Notes under the pieces: model-generated
What the model was told of the DNA's origin: nothing
The model's database searches: none
The model's input: the letters and a program-made list of their open reading frames with translations, nothing else
Position numbers and translations under genes: made by a program
Shown: piece by piece, positions 17,673 to 27,600 of the stretch
Numbering within the stretch: the stretch's first letter is position 1
Layout: every line of letters starts with the position of its first letter
Assembly (NCBI RefSeq): GCF_001373415.1
Contig: NZ_CDSE01000007.1
Span: 186,001 to 250,000, forward strand
Length of the DNA: 64,000 nt
Reading direction: 5' to 3'
Origin: Paenibacillus dakarensis
GTDB lineage: Bacteria; Bacillota; Bacilli; Paenibacillales; Paenibacillaceae

Positions 17673-18584
17673 ATGATTTATAGAACGTTTCGCCTCGGTA
17701 TTCATCCCATCAATTGGGTCGGCGAGGATGTTGCAGAGCATGGAAGTGAAACGACTTTTGAGGACATCATGGCGGACATCGGGCGGCTGGGGCTTACGGG
17801 TACCGAAATGGGCAGGAAGTATCCTAAAGAAGCCGCTGTACTCAAGGAAGAGTTGGGCCGGCGCGGGATACAGCTGGTGTCGCAATGGAAATCCGTATTT
17901 ATGTCGGATCCGGAGAGGCGAAAGGAAGAGCTCGCCGCATACAGGCAGCATGCGGAATTTTTGAAGGAGCTCGGGGCCAAGGTTATCAGTACGGCAGAGA
18001 TTGGCGGTTCGCTGCACTGGGATCCCCGTCGATCAGCGAACGAGAGAGAGGTTCGCCGATTAACGGATGAGGAGTGGAACTGGTTTATTGAGGGGCTGCA
18101 TCAAGCGGGGGAAATTGCACGCGAATTCGGAATGAAGCTGACGTACCATCACCACGGAGGGACCGTTGTGGAGAGGCCTGAGGAGATAGACCGGTTAATG
18201 GAATCGACCGATCCGGAGCTGGTTTCCCTCTTGTACGATACCGGGCATGCCTATTACGGAGGGTATGATCCTCTTCAGCTGCTGACCAAACATTACGACC
18301 GGATTGCTTATGTACATTTGAAGGATGTTCGCCAATCCGTCCTGGAGCAGGGCAGGACTGAAAACTGGGATTTTGTGACCTGCATCCGCAAGGGCGTGTT
18401 TACGGTTCCTGGTGACGGGGATCTCGAATTTGCACCGGTGATCAGGGAGCTTAACAGGCGCGGATACAATGGTTGGGCCATGCTTGAGGGGGAGCAGGAT
18501 CCTGCGGTACACCCTCCATATGATTATGCACGGAATGCCATCCTGTATCTCGATTCTCTTATACGGAAGGAGGAAACCGGATGA
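17673..18584 (+). CDS. iolE: myo-Inosose-2 dehydratase (IolE)
   Basis: Second step of inositol breakdown: dehydration of 2-keto-myo-inositol to the dione that IolD opens. A 303-residue TIM-barrel protein of the xylose-isomerase-like family. The N-terminal segment LGIHPINWVGED and the GTEMGRKYP motif are characteristic of IolE. Metal-ligand positions include the YHHHGG and DTGHAY segments and VHLKDVR. ATG 17673 has AAGGAG upstream, 19 bases after iolD. Its end overlaps iolC by ATGA. Confidence 0.93.
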   Translation: MIYRTFRLGIHPINWVGEDVAEHGSETTFEDIMADIGRLGLTGTEMGRKYPKEAAVLKEELGRRGIQLVSQWKSVFMSDPERRKEELAAYRQHAEFLKELGAKVISTAEIGGSLHWDPRRSANEREVRRLTDEEWNWFIEGLHQAGEIAREFGMKLTYHHHGGTVVERPEEIDRLMESTDPELVSLLYDTGHAYYGGYDPLQLLTKHYDRIAYVHLKDVRQSVLEQGRTENWDFVTCIRKGVFTVPGDGDLEFAPVIRELNRRGYNGWAMLEGEQDPAVHPPYDYARNAILYLDSLIRKEETG

Positions 18585-19576
18585 AACCTGTCATATTCGC
18601 AGAAGACAGAGCTTTCGATTTTACAGCTATAGGACGCTTGTGCATTGACCTGAATGCGAATGAGATCAACCGTCCGATGGAGGACACGCTAACGTTTACG
18701 AAATATGTAGGCGGCTCCCCGGCCAATATCTGTATCGGCATGGCCCGAATGGGGATGAAGACGTCCTTTATCGGCAAAGTGTCGGACGATCAGATGGGTC
18801 GTTTCATCCTCCGTTATTTGAAGGAGAACGGGATAGATACAGCGGGTGTGACGACTGACAAGACGGGGGCAACAACGGGGCTCGCCTTTACGGAAATTAA
18901 AAGTCCGGATGACTGCAGCATCCTCATGTACCGTGCCGATGCCGCTGATCTGAAGCTTGCTCCCGGAGAAGTTGACGAAGAGCTTATCGCCAGCAGCAAG
19001 GTGCTCCTGGTTTCAGGTACCGCGCTTGCGAAGAGCCCGTCAAGAGAAGCGGTTCTGCTGGCTCTCCGGTATGCGAGGAGGCATGGCACCAAGATTGTAT
19101 TTGATATCGATTACCGGCCGTACAGCTGGGCAAACGAAGAGGAGACGGCCATCTATTATTATGCGGCAGCGGAGAAGAGTGACATTATCATCGGAACCCG
19201 TGAGGAGTTCAATATGCTGGAGCATTTCGACAGCGGAACGCTGCGGAGTGACGAGACAACAGCAGCCCGGTGGTTTGGCTGCCATGCGGAAATCGTCATC
19301 ATCAAGCACGGAAAAGAAGGGTCGATCGCTTACAAACAAGACGGAAGCGTGCACCGCGGAACCATTTTTCCGGCGAAAGTGATCAAAACATTTGGCGCAG
19401 GTGATTCATATGCGGCCGGATTTCTATACGGTCTGATGCAAGGCTGGAGTGTTGAACGCAGCATGGAGTTCGGCAGTGCGGCGGCATCCATCGTCATCTC
19501 AAGCCACAGCTGCTCGGATGCCATGCCAACCGTTTCTCAAGTCGACGACTATATTGCTGCTGCCCGATCATCCTAA
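18581..19576 (+). CDS. iolC: 5-Dehydro-2-deoxygluconokinase (IolC)
   Basis: PfkB/ribokinase-family kinase (331 residues) that phosphorylates 2-deoxy-5-keto-gluconate. Motifs: [11 protein letters not shown] near residue 13, [18 protein letters not shown] near 44 and the C-terminal catalytic [10 protein letters not shown] near 271. It lacks the C-terminal aldolase extension seen in fused IolC-IolJ proteins of some bacteria, so a separate aldolase is needed. It overlaps iolE by four bases. Confidence 0.94.
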   Translation: MKPVIFAEDRAFDFTAIGRLCIDLNANEINRPMEDTLTFTKYVGGSPANICIGMARMGMKTSFIGKVSDDQMGRFILRYLKENGIDTAGVTTDKTGATTGLAFTEIKSPDDCSILMYRADAADLKLAPGEVDEELIASSKVLLVSGTALAKSPSREAVLLALRYARRHGTKIVFDIDYRPYSWANEEETAIYYYAAAEKSDIIIGTREEFNMLEHFDSGTLRSDETTAARWFGCHAEIVIIKHGKEGSIAYKQDGSVHRGTIFPAKVIKTFGAGDSYAAGFLYGLMQGWSVERSMEFGSAAASIVISSHSCSDAMPTVSQVDDYIAAARSS

Positions 19577-19598
19577 ACCCGGAAGGAGCTCAACGAAA

Positions 19599-21059
19599 GT
19601 GACACATCACACAGTCCCAGAGGTGCTTCAAAATTTTATTGGGGGTCAGTGGGTCGCATCGGAGTCCGACCAATCTGAACCTGTGAATAACCCCGCTACC
19701 GGTGAAGTTATCGCTTATGTTCCTCTGTCTTCCACCGAAGATTTAAATGCAGCTGTACTCTGTGCGAAGGATCGTTTTACTGCCTGGAGCCAGACGCCGG
19801 TTCCGCGCCGGGCCCGCATCCTGTTTAAGTATCAGCAGTTGCTGATCGACCATTGGGAGGAGCTTGCCCGGATTATTACACTCGAGAACGGCAAGAGCTA
19901 TCAGGAAGCCTACGGCGAGGTACAGCGAGGCATTGAATGCGTGGAGTTCGCTGCCGGCGTGCCGACCCTGATGATGGGCAGACAGCTTCCGGACATCGCG
20001 ACAAACGTGGAATCCGGCATGTATCGTTACCCCATTGGTGTTATCGGCGGTATTACGCCGTTTAACTTTCCGATGATGGTCCCGTGCTGGATGTTCCCGC
20101 TAGCCATTGCATGCGGCAACACATTCGTGCTCAAGCCTTCGGAACGCACTCCGCTCCTTGCTAATCGGCTTGCAGAGCTGTTTCATGAAGCCGGCCTGCC
20201 TGGCGGTGTACTGAATCTGGTGCACGGAGCCCGCGATGTCGTGAACGGTCTGATTAAGCATCCTGATGTTAAAGGGATCTCCTTTGTCGGCTCTCAGCCG
20301 GTGGCTGAGTATGTCTATACGGCTGCTTCCGCGGAGGGCAAGAGAGTGCAGGCGCTTGCCGGTGCCAAAAACCACAGCATTGTCATGCCTGACGCTGATT
20401 TGAATGCAGCCGTACAGCAGATTATCGGCGCGGCATTCGGTTCGGCTGGTGAGCGGTGCATGGCCTGCTCGGTCGTTATCGCAGTCGGCGAAGTCGCTGA
20501 TCCGCTGATTGAAAAGCTGGTTGCAGCCTCCAATGAACTGGTCATCGGCAACGGTATGGACGAGGGCGTATTTCTCGGTCCGGTTATCCGTGATTCGCAC
20601 CGGGAGCGTACCCTTGGTTACATCGGGCTTGGCGAAAAAGAGGGGGCGGTTCTGCTTAGGGATGGACGCTCCGATGCTGCTGTAAAAGGGGAAGGGTATT
20701 TCATCGGGCCAACGATTTTTGATCAAGTGACCTGCGAGATGAAAATCTGGAAGGATGAAATTTTCGCTCCCGTACTCTCCGTCATGCGCGTGGAGAGTCT
20801 GGATGAAGCGATTGAGGTGGCGAACCGATCCGAATTCGCCAACGGTGCCTGTATTTTCACTCAGATAGGAAGCCACGTCCGCAGGTTTCGCGAGAATATC
20901 GATGCCGGTATGCTCGGGGTTAATCTCGGCGTTCCCGCTCCGATGGCGTTTTTCCCGTTCTCCGGCTGGAAGAAGTCCTTCTATGGAGATCTTCATGCCA
21001 ACGGCATGGATGGCGTAGAGTTCTACACCCGTAAAAAGATGGTCACCGCACGCTGGTAA
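19599..21059 (+). CDS. iolA: Methylmalonate-semialdehyde/malonate-semialdehyde dehydrogenase (IolA)
   Basis: Final oxidative step: malonate semialdehyde to acetyl-CoA and CO2 with NAD and CoA. A 486-residue aldehyde dehydrogenase. It opens with [10 protein letters not shown], followed by the usual [11 protein letters not shown], and carries catalytic Cys about 287 in [11 protein letters not shown] and the downstream segment [13 protein letters not shown]. The start is GTG 19599, with AAGGAG nine bases upstream. The same frame stays open back to 19449, but that part overlaps iolC and has no ribosome site. Confidence 0.94.
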   Translation: MTHHTVPEVLQNFIGGQWVASESDQSEPVNNPATGEVIAYVPLSSTEDLNAAVLCAKDRFTAWSQTPVPRRARILFKYQQLLIDHWEELARIITLENGKSYQEAYGEVQRGIECVEFAAGVPTLMMGRQLPDIATNVESGMYRYPIGVIGGITPFNFPMMVPCWMFPLAIACGNTFVLKPSERTPLLANRLAELFHEAGLPGGVLNLVHGARDVVNGLIKHPDVKGISFVGSQPVAEYVYTAASAEGKRVQALAGAKNHSIVMPDADLNAAVQQIIGAAFGSAGERCMACSVVIAVGEVADPLIEKLVAASNELVIGNGMDEGVFLGPVIRDSHRERTLGYIGLGEKEGAVLLRDGRSDAAVKGEGYFIGPTIFDQVTCEMKIWKDEIFAPVLSVMRVESLDEAIEVANRSEFANGACIFTQIGSHVRRFRENIDAGMLGVNLGVPAPMAFFPFSGWKKSFYGDLHANGMDGVEFYTRKKMVTARW

Positions 21060-21127
21060 TCATATCGGGGATACAACAAACATGATTGTAAGCTGTTTAT
21101 ATCCGGCTGTCCCTGGCAGCAGAGAGG

Positions 21128-22186
21128 ATGAAAACCATCATGGATAAACTGATATTTGGCATTATCGGCATGGGACGGATCGGGAAGATTCATGCCGAGA
21201 ACCTGCTTAGGCTTCCGCAAGTGGAACTTAAGGCAGTAGCCGACCTTTACGCCGATAAATCCCTGCAAGACTGGGCATCCGCCCGAGGCATTTCTACGGT
21301 AACACGAGACAGCGCAGACCTGCTTGGCGATCCTGATATTCAAGCTGTCTTTATCTGCTCCCTGACAGACTCACATGTACCGCTTATCGTACAGGCCGCG
21401 CAGGCTGGAAAGCATATATTTTGCGAGAAACCGATCTCTCTGGACAGGGAGCAGACGCAGATTGCGCTTGCAGCCGTTCAGGAAGCCGGCGTAAGCCTGC
21501 AGATTGGATTCAACCGGAGATTTGATCATAATTTCCGGTGCCTTCAGGAACGGATAAAAGAGGGGGCTGTCGGTGATCTGCATCTGATCAAAATTACTTC
21601 CCGGGATCCAAGTCCTCCTCACGAGGAGTACATCGGCAAGTCCGGCGGCATTTTTATCGATATGACGATCCATGACTTCGATATGGCCCGGTTTCTGGCG
21701 GACTGCGACGTAGAAGAGGTATACGCTCAGGGCGCAGTCTTGGTGGATCCGGTATTTGCAAAATACGGCGATGTGGATACCGCAGTCGTGACTTTGAAAT
21801 TTGCGAATGGAGCGCTGGGTGTGATTGATAACAGCCGTAAGGCTGCCTATGGATATGACCAGCGGGTAGAGGCCTTTGGCTCCTTAGGGTCCATATCCGT
21901 GCAGAACGATTATCCGAATACGCTGGAAATCAGTACGGCCGAGGGTGTGATGAGAGATAAGCCGCTCCATTTTTTCCTTGAACGCTATAATGAGGCTTAT
22001 ATTTTGGAGACTAAACAATTTGCCCAGAGTCTGCTTGCCGGCTCGGAAGTTCCCGTGAACGGTCAGGACGGTCTTCAGGCTGAACTGATGGCACTTGCCG
22101 CAAGGTGGTCCTTGAAGCTGGGAAGACCGGTGAAGCTCAGTGAGCTGGATATGCTTGAAGCTGAACAAGAGGCGGTGAAGCTATGA
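21128..22186 (+). CDS. iolG: Inositol 2-dehydrogenase (IolG), Gfo/Idh/MocA family
   Basis: NAD-dependent oxidation of inositol to 2-keto-inositol, the entry step. A 352-residue protein with N-terminal Rossmann motif GIIGMGRIGKIHAEN, the EKP motif (FCEKPIS) carrying the catalytic lysine, and IDMTIHDFDMARF with the family Asp and His. The context (between iolA and iolB) supports IolG. Which isomer it prefers (myo, scyllo, chiro) cannot be read. ATG 21128 or ATG 21140 may start it. Its end overlaps iolB by ATGA. Confidence 0.88.
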   Translation: MKTIMDKLIFGIIGMGRIGKIHAENLLRLPQVELKAVADLYADKSLQDWASARGISTVTRDSADLLGDPDIQAVFICSLTDSHVPLIVQAAQAGKHIFCEKPISLDREQTQIALAAVQEAGVSLQIGFNRRFDHNFRCLQERIKEGAVGDLHLIKITSRDPSPPHEEYIGKSGGIFIDMTIHDFDMARFLADCDVEEVYAQGAVLVDPVFAKYGDVDTAVVTLKFANGALGVIDNSRKAAYGYDQRVEAFGSLGSISVQNDYPNTLEISTAEGVMRDKPLHFFLERYNEAYILETKQFAQSLLAGSEVPVNGQDGLQAELMALAARWSLKLGRPVKLSELDMLEAEQEAVKL

Positions 22187-22998
22187 GCAGACTCCTCATT
22201 AAACCCCAGCTTCCGGATGAAGAGGGGAGGGTGCTTTGCATTACACCGGAATCGGCGGGCTGGGACTATGTCGGATATGAGATGTTCGAGCTGGCGCCGG
22301 GGCAGAAGCTGATCACGGATACAGGGGACAGGGAAGCCTGTCTTGTGCTTATTGAAGGAATAGCGGATGTTTCCAGCAGAGACTCGGATTGGAGATCCAT
22401 TGGCGGGCGAATGAGCGTATTTGAGAACATCCCTCCTTATGCGGTATATGTTCCTTCGGAGGATTCCTTTGAAGTGACTGCCATCAGCGAATTAAAGCTT
22501 GGTGTATGCTGGGCTCCGGGATCCGGTACACTCCCTGCGCGATTGATCAGCCCGGATATGGTTGGTGTGGAGATTCGTGGGGAGGGAAGCACAAGGCGGC
22601 TGGTTCACAATATTTTGCCGGAATCGGAGGCGGCTGATAGCCTGCTCGTTGTGGAAGTGCTGACGCCAAACGGCAATTGGTCCAGCTATCCCCCGCACAA
22701 GCATGACCGCGATCTGCTGCCGGAGGAATCACTTCTGGAAGAAACCTATTATTTCAAAACACGGCCTGAGCAGGGTTTTGCTATCCAGCGTGTATACACA
22801 GATGACGGCTCTTTGGATGAGACGCTTGCCGTCGGTAGCGGCGAAGCGGTGCTTGTTCCCCGGGGCTATCACCCTGTTTCAGCGCCTCCCGGCTATGATG
22901 TTTATTATCTTAACGTGATGGCTGGCCCGACCCGGACCTGGAAGTTCTGCAACGACCCCAAGCATGCGTGGCTGATGCCTGCACCGGCACCCAAATAA
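22183..22998 (+). CDS. iolB: 5-Deoxy-glucuronate isomerase (IolB)
   Basis: Converts 5-deoxy-glucuronate, the IolD product, to 2-deoxy-5-keto-gluconate for IolC. A 271-residue bicupin of the KduI/IolB family. The metal-binding segment WSSYPPHKHDRD lies near residue 168, with EETYYF and the second-cupin GYHPVSAPPGYDVYYLN downstream. Translation is coupled to iolG by a four-base overlap. It is the last gene of the cluster. I see no clear intrinsic terminator after it. Confidence 0.94.
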   Translation: MSRLLIKPQLPDEEGRVLCITPESAGWDYVGYEMFELAPGQKLITDTGDREACLVLIEGIADVSSRDSDWRSIGGRMSVFENIPPYAVYVPSEDSFEVTAISELKLGVCWAPGSGTLPARLISPDMVGVEIRGEGSTRRLVHNILPESEAADSLLVVEVLTPNGNWSSYPPHKHDRDLLPEESLLEETYYFKTRPEQGFAIQRVYTDDGSLDETLAVGSGEAVLVPRGYHPVSAPPGYDVYYLNVMAGPTRTWKFCNDPKHAWLMPAPAPK

Positions 22999-23102
22999 GC
23001 AGCATCTGCAGCTGAACTACGGCATTGATCATAAAATCTATCCTTGCATGATATGCACAATGAAGACAGCGGATGAAATGACTGTTCTTAATTTGTGAGG
23101 CA

Positions 23103-23120
23103 TAAACGAAAATTCGTTTA
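23103..23120. promoter_or_regulatory. Perfect 18-base palindrome upstream of secreted protein gene
   Basis: TAAACGAAAATTCGTTTA is a perfect inverted repeat (TAAACGAA-AA-TTCGTTTA) ending five bases before the AAGGGAGG ribosome site. It may be a repressor operator or an mRNA hairpin limiting ribosome access. Confidence 0.4.
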
Positions 23121-23139
23121 TTAAGGGAGGATAATAATT

Positions 23140-24489
23140 TTGATCAGAAAAATGATGTCTGTCGTGCTGCTCGCTGCATTGGTCATAAGCTTCTCTCCAA
23201 TGGTCCACCGTGCAAACGCCACCCCGACATATGCCGATTTGGCTGCGCATTGGGCACCTACCATTTACCAGGATGTAAATGAAACCTACGGTGTCCGTGC
23301 CGATTTTATGACCAAGTTCAATTATGACGGGGATTGGAGAGGGGACAACAACTGGGAGAACCTGTACAATTATCCGATCCTGCCGTCCGTTTATTATTCT
23401 GTTCGTGAGACGTTAACCCATTATTTCATCGAATATGACTTTTATTATCCGAGAGATGACGGCCCGATTAATCTTGAGCGGCATGAGCACGATCTGGAAG
23501 GGAGCATTTTTGTCATTCGCAAAGACGGCTCCACTTACGGTTCCCTTCAGTTAATGGAAACACAGGCGCATAATCACTGGTACCAGTACAGTAATGATTC
23601 CTCCATTACGAACGGAAGCGAAAATATTGACGGAGCCATTCCTTTAGATGGGCATAGGGCAAAGCTGTATATATCGGCCAATGGAATTGGGTCCGATGCC
23701 GGTCATGGCGTTAAGGCCTATGACGGCAGAGCGGCGAATGGCGGGGATGGGATTGTATTCAAGTATCAGAATGGAACCTCTGTGATGCCAACGGACACCT
23801 CCGGAAGCTACACGAACGTCTATGATTATGCTCTGATTACAATGGATGAGATATGGAACCGTCGTAACGATACCGGAGGAGCGGGGCATACTTTCAATAC
23901 CTTTGGTTTCTTCCACGGAGATACGTATTCAAACAGCTCCTGCACGCTGCCTTGGACCAAGGATGATCCGGATGACGGTCCGCTATATAAGGGGATTTAT
24001 TGGTCAGACCCGGCTTTCTTTATTGATACGCATCTGAATGGGTTGGGTAATTTCTCGCATACGTATGTCTATAATCCGTATTACTCGCACAAAATTTCGC
24101 TGCTGAACGTGACCAGCAAGGCGAATAAGGACCCGTCTAATGATGAAAGCGATGTGTACCTTAAGGTTAGCGTGAACGGTCAGGAGCATATCAATAACAA
24201 GCACTGGAAGGATAATCAGGCTCCGTTGAACGTCACTAAGGAAATCTACTGGGGCTATGAGCAGGCGGAGTTTGATAACCAGTATTCGGAACCATTCAAC
24301 ACCATTTATATCGCCGAACCGCAAAACTCCGTGGTCCGTATTGAGGTACTGGATAAGGACGGCACATCAAGCGATGATACAATGGGCTACCTCACAGCGA
24401 ACCCTGCGCCAGGGCAGTCTGTGACCTGGACGAATACGCTGACTTCAACGGGAGAAGCTGCGGTATCTGCAGTGATTACGGCTTATTGA
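23140..24489 (+). CDS. Secreted NPP1-like protein with C-terminal C2-like domain
   Basis: A 449-residue exported protein. Signal peptide (MMSVVLLAALVISFSPMV) with cleavage likely after AxA near residue 27. The mature N-terminal region (LAAHWAPTIYQD, HYFIEYDFYYPRDDGP, then RHEHDLEGSIFVIR) resembles necrosis-inducing NPP1/Vps62-like proteins, whose heptapeptide is GHRHDWE; here it is diverged to ERHEHDLEG. The C-terminal 120 residues look like a C2 domain, with VRIEVLDKDGTSSDDTMGYL as the calcium-binding loop. The start is TTG 23140, because AAGGGAGG fits it and not the ATG at 23152. Function unproven: toxin-like or envelope-binding are both open. Confidence 0.65.
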   Translation: MIRKMMSVVLLAALVISFSPMVHRANATPTYADLAAHWAPTIYQDVNETYGVRADFMTKFNYDGDWRGDNNWENLYNYPILPSVYYSVRETLTHYFIEYDFYYPRDDGPINLERHEHDLEGSIFVIRKDGSTYGSLQLMETQAHNHWYQYSNDSSITNGSENIDGAIPLDGHRAKLYISANGIGSDAGHGVKAYDGRAANGGDGIVFKYQNGTSVMPTDTSGSYTNVYDYALITMDEIWNRRNDTGGAGHTFNTFGFFHGDTYSNSSCTLPWTKDDPDDGPLYKGIYWSDPAFFIDTHLNGLGNFSHTYVYNPYYSHKISLLNVTSKANKDPSNDESDVYLKVSVNGQEHINNKHWKDNQAPLNVTKEIYWGYEQAEFDNQYSEPFNTIYIAEPQNSVVRIEVLDKDGTSSDDTMGYLTANPAPGQSVTWTNTLTSTGEAAVSAVITAY

Positions 24490-24565
24490 GTTCTATTACG
24501 TTCCCCTGTGAAGGGGAACCCGGGATAATAATTCATCGAATAGGGAAACCATAACCCTTACGCAA

Positions 24566-24598
24566 AAAGAGAAGGCCGATTTACGGCCTTCTCTTTAT
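24566..24598. terminator. Bidirectional terminator between convergent genes
   Basis: AGAGAAGGCCG-attta-CGGCCTTCTCT, flanked by an A-run on the left and T-rich sequence on the right. It can serve both the NPP1-like gene and the minus-strand propeller gene. A second hairpin, GTTCCCC/GGGGAAC at 24500-24519, lacks a T-run. Confidence 0.8.
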
Positions 24599-24651
24599 TA
24601 TGCTGCCCTATTAAGCCTACCTTGCGGCCCGAACTATAGTCCTCTACGGAC

Positions 24652-27600
24652 TTATTTGGCTTTATTCAGAACCGTAACTTTTAATTTCAGCTTCGTATCG
24701 CCAACCTTAATGATTACTTCGGCATCTCCCTTTTTGTCGGCAGTAATCGTATTTCCTTTGATCTGTACGATCTTGGAATCCTTTGTCGACAATACAGCCT
24801 GGGCCGTTACATCCTCGGTAAGAGGACCGTAAGATGCCTGCACAGATACGGTATGCTTCTCTCCCCGAACCAGTGTTACTTTTGTCTGATTAAGGGTGTA
24901 TCCGCTAAATCCGTGCACGTTAACGACGGGAAGCTGCAGCTCCTCGCTGCTGGTCAGCAGCGGGAAATGAGCGGATACGGTATATTGATGCGTGCCTGCC
25001 GATGGAGCTGGAATCGTTACCTGAACGGGTGTCTCTCCTGTTCCAACTGCCTCGGCTACGACAGTGTCTCCTTCTTTTACGGTCACTGCAGCACCCTCAG
25101 TGGCGGCAACCGACAGCGTAAGGTCTGAGCCTTCCTTGACGTCGGTGGAAGAGAATTCAGCACTTCTGATTTCCGGTACTTCTGAAGGATCGATAACGGT
25201 ATAGACCGATACTTCATCATAATGTGTAGTTGATACCCACAAAGGTGAAGTAAAGAGCACGAGCCGCATGGTGACGGCGTTATCAGGAACAACGGTTGTC
25301 ATTTCGATAGGAAGCCAGCTGTATTGCGGTCCTTCCACATGCTTGTTCATAGCGGAAGTGATCGGAATAAGCTTGTTGTTCGCATCATAATAACGAACGC
25401 CAACGGAAGAGCGGCTGCTGCTGAATGGCGGATCATTCGGATTTGGTCTCGGGAATGAGCCGTTCAAGTACATATTGAAGTTAGCCATGTAAGTTCTTCC
25501 CGGAATGACCTGAAGCGGATCCGACATCAGCTCCGTTGTATGCGTGGTGCTTGCATCCACCAACTTCAGACTCTTGTCTCCTGTATATTTGTTGTCGTCC
25601 GTTACTGTTACAGACGACACACCCTCCGTGGCAGCTGTTACGGTCCATCCCGGAATGGAACCGTCTGCAGCTGCTTCCTCAAATCCGGAATTGTGAATAT
25701 CGAGGTAATGCTTCTTAGGCTCCTCCGGTTGTTCGGGTTCTACCGGCTTCTCGGAAGGCGGGTATTTCAGAAGCTTTGTAGATTCAGCTACATATAAATT
25801 ATCCTCACGGTCGAGTGTGAACAAGGAGGCTTTATCCTTAATCAGTCGGTAAGCCATCGTCTCCGGATCAATGACCACCAGCTTCTCGCCGGCATTGGAA
25901 TAGAGTAAACCATCACTGCTGAACCGCTGATATACCGGACGCCATTTACCGAACGCTTTTACATCCGGATGAATGTTTCGGGATTTAACAATTTCGCGAG
26001 TATCCGGATCAAAGGCAAACACGATGCCGTTTGCAGCTGCCCAGATCAGTCCGTCCGGACCGAGCTGTAAGCCGCTGATCATCTGCAGGCTGCTGAGGCC
26101 CTCAAGCTGAGGTTCCCATTCATGGATCTTTTTCTTGCTGGCGACATCCCATACGAACAGCTTTGCCCGCATGCCTGTCGGAGCATTTCCAAGACCACCG
26201 GATATGGATGTCGAACCATAGATCAGGCCATCTTTGTATAATAGTCCAGTTATGCTCTGATCCTGTACAACATTCCGGAATACTTCAAATACAGGTTCAC
26301 CGCTGGCCTCAGAAGCCGCGGGGTCATAAATGGTAAGGGCTCCACCGGTCTGGGAGTAGCCTGGAATCGTTCCGAGCAGGAGCTTGCCATCTCCTTCGGT
26401 AACAACGAATGGACGGTCTTGATCCTCACCGATGGAGAAGATCGTCTCCGGTCCGGTGCTGGTTGGCAGCGGTGTAGTCGTATCCCAGGCAGCTACTTCA
26501 GCTTTAGGATAAATGCCGAAGTACATCGTATCGCCGACATGACCGAGTCCCTCAGCCTGTCCAAGCGGGAATACGGTGAACTTTCCGGTTTCCGGATCAT
26601 ACTGGGCACCTTCCGAGTTCAGGTAAGTACTTATATAGAGCTTGCCATCTGGTCCTGTCTCCAGTGCTTGAAGATTGATGCCCTGTCCCTGAACGAGCAG
26701 CTTCATGGATTTCTGCTGTCCCGTGGCTGGGTCAGACAGAGTGATGCGCGCATTGAATCCAATGCTGACCATAGCTCCATTTGGGAAATCCGGCTGATTC
26801 GCAATATTCATCCACACGCTGTGCCGAATATTATTGTCAAAATCCAAGACTTCACGTTCACTAAAGTCAGACAGAGAGATTTCCCACATCTTGCCGTCTT
26901 TTTTGCTTGTGTATACCTTGCCATCCTTATACCCGACGGCAGCTTCAAGGCCGCGAATATTAGAGAATCCGGCGTCCGTCCATTCCTGCTTCTCCAGATC
27001 ATAAACCTGGATAATGGAAGGGCCATTATAGAAAGCAAACAGATAGTTTTCATGAATATTCATACCGTATGCGAAGCCCATTTTGTCATATAGGCCCTTG
27101 TAAATCGCATCATCTGGGCTGCCCGGTAATCCGAGGCTCGTCTTGTCTGTCTGCGGATTGCTTGTGCTGATCTTCCAGACCCGTCCGTTAGTGGAGCCTG
27201 TGCCCGCGTAGAGGTAGCCGTCATAATAAGCCATGCTGCGAATGTAAGATTCATTGCTGTCTACCGGTGCGTTTAACAAGTCGGTAATCTCAAGCGTTTG
27301 CGCATCAATGCGGAAGACGCGTCCTTGTACGCTCTCTGAGTATATCCCGCCGTACACATTGCCTTCATCATCGGTGGTTAAAGACCAGATGGAGCTTGTG
27401 CCGGGAAGAGGAACACCAAGATCGGTTACCTCCTTGCTCTCTGGCGAGTATACGAACATCTTATGTGATGCACCGATAAATACGCGGCCATCCGGTGTTT
27501 TGACATGGTTCCAGGCATTCGATGCGCCCTGCAGCTTAAATTGGCGAAGGAGCTTTTCATTATCAATATCAAGAACGCTGAATGTGGCATAATCGCCGGC

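Noticed and set aside
19449..19598. N-terminal extension of the iolA frame
   Set aside because: It overlaps iolC in another frame, has no ribosome site and no family similarity; GTG 19599 with AAGGAG fits the IolA N-terminus.
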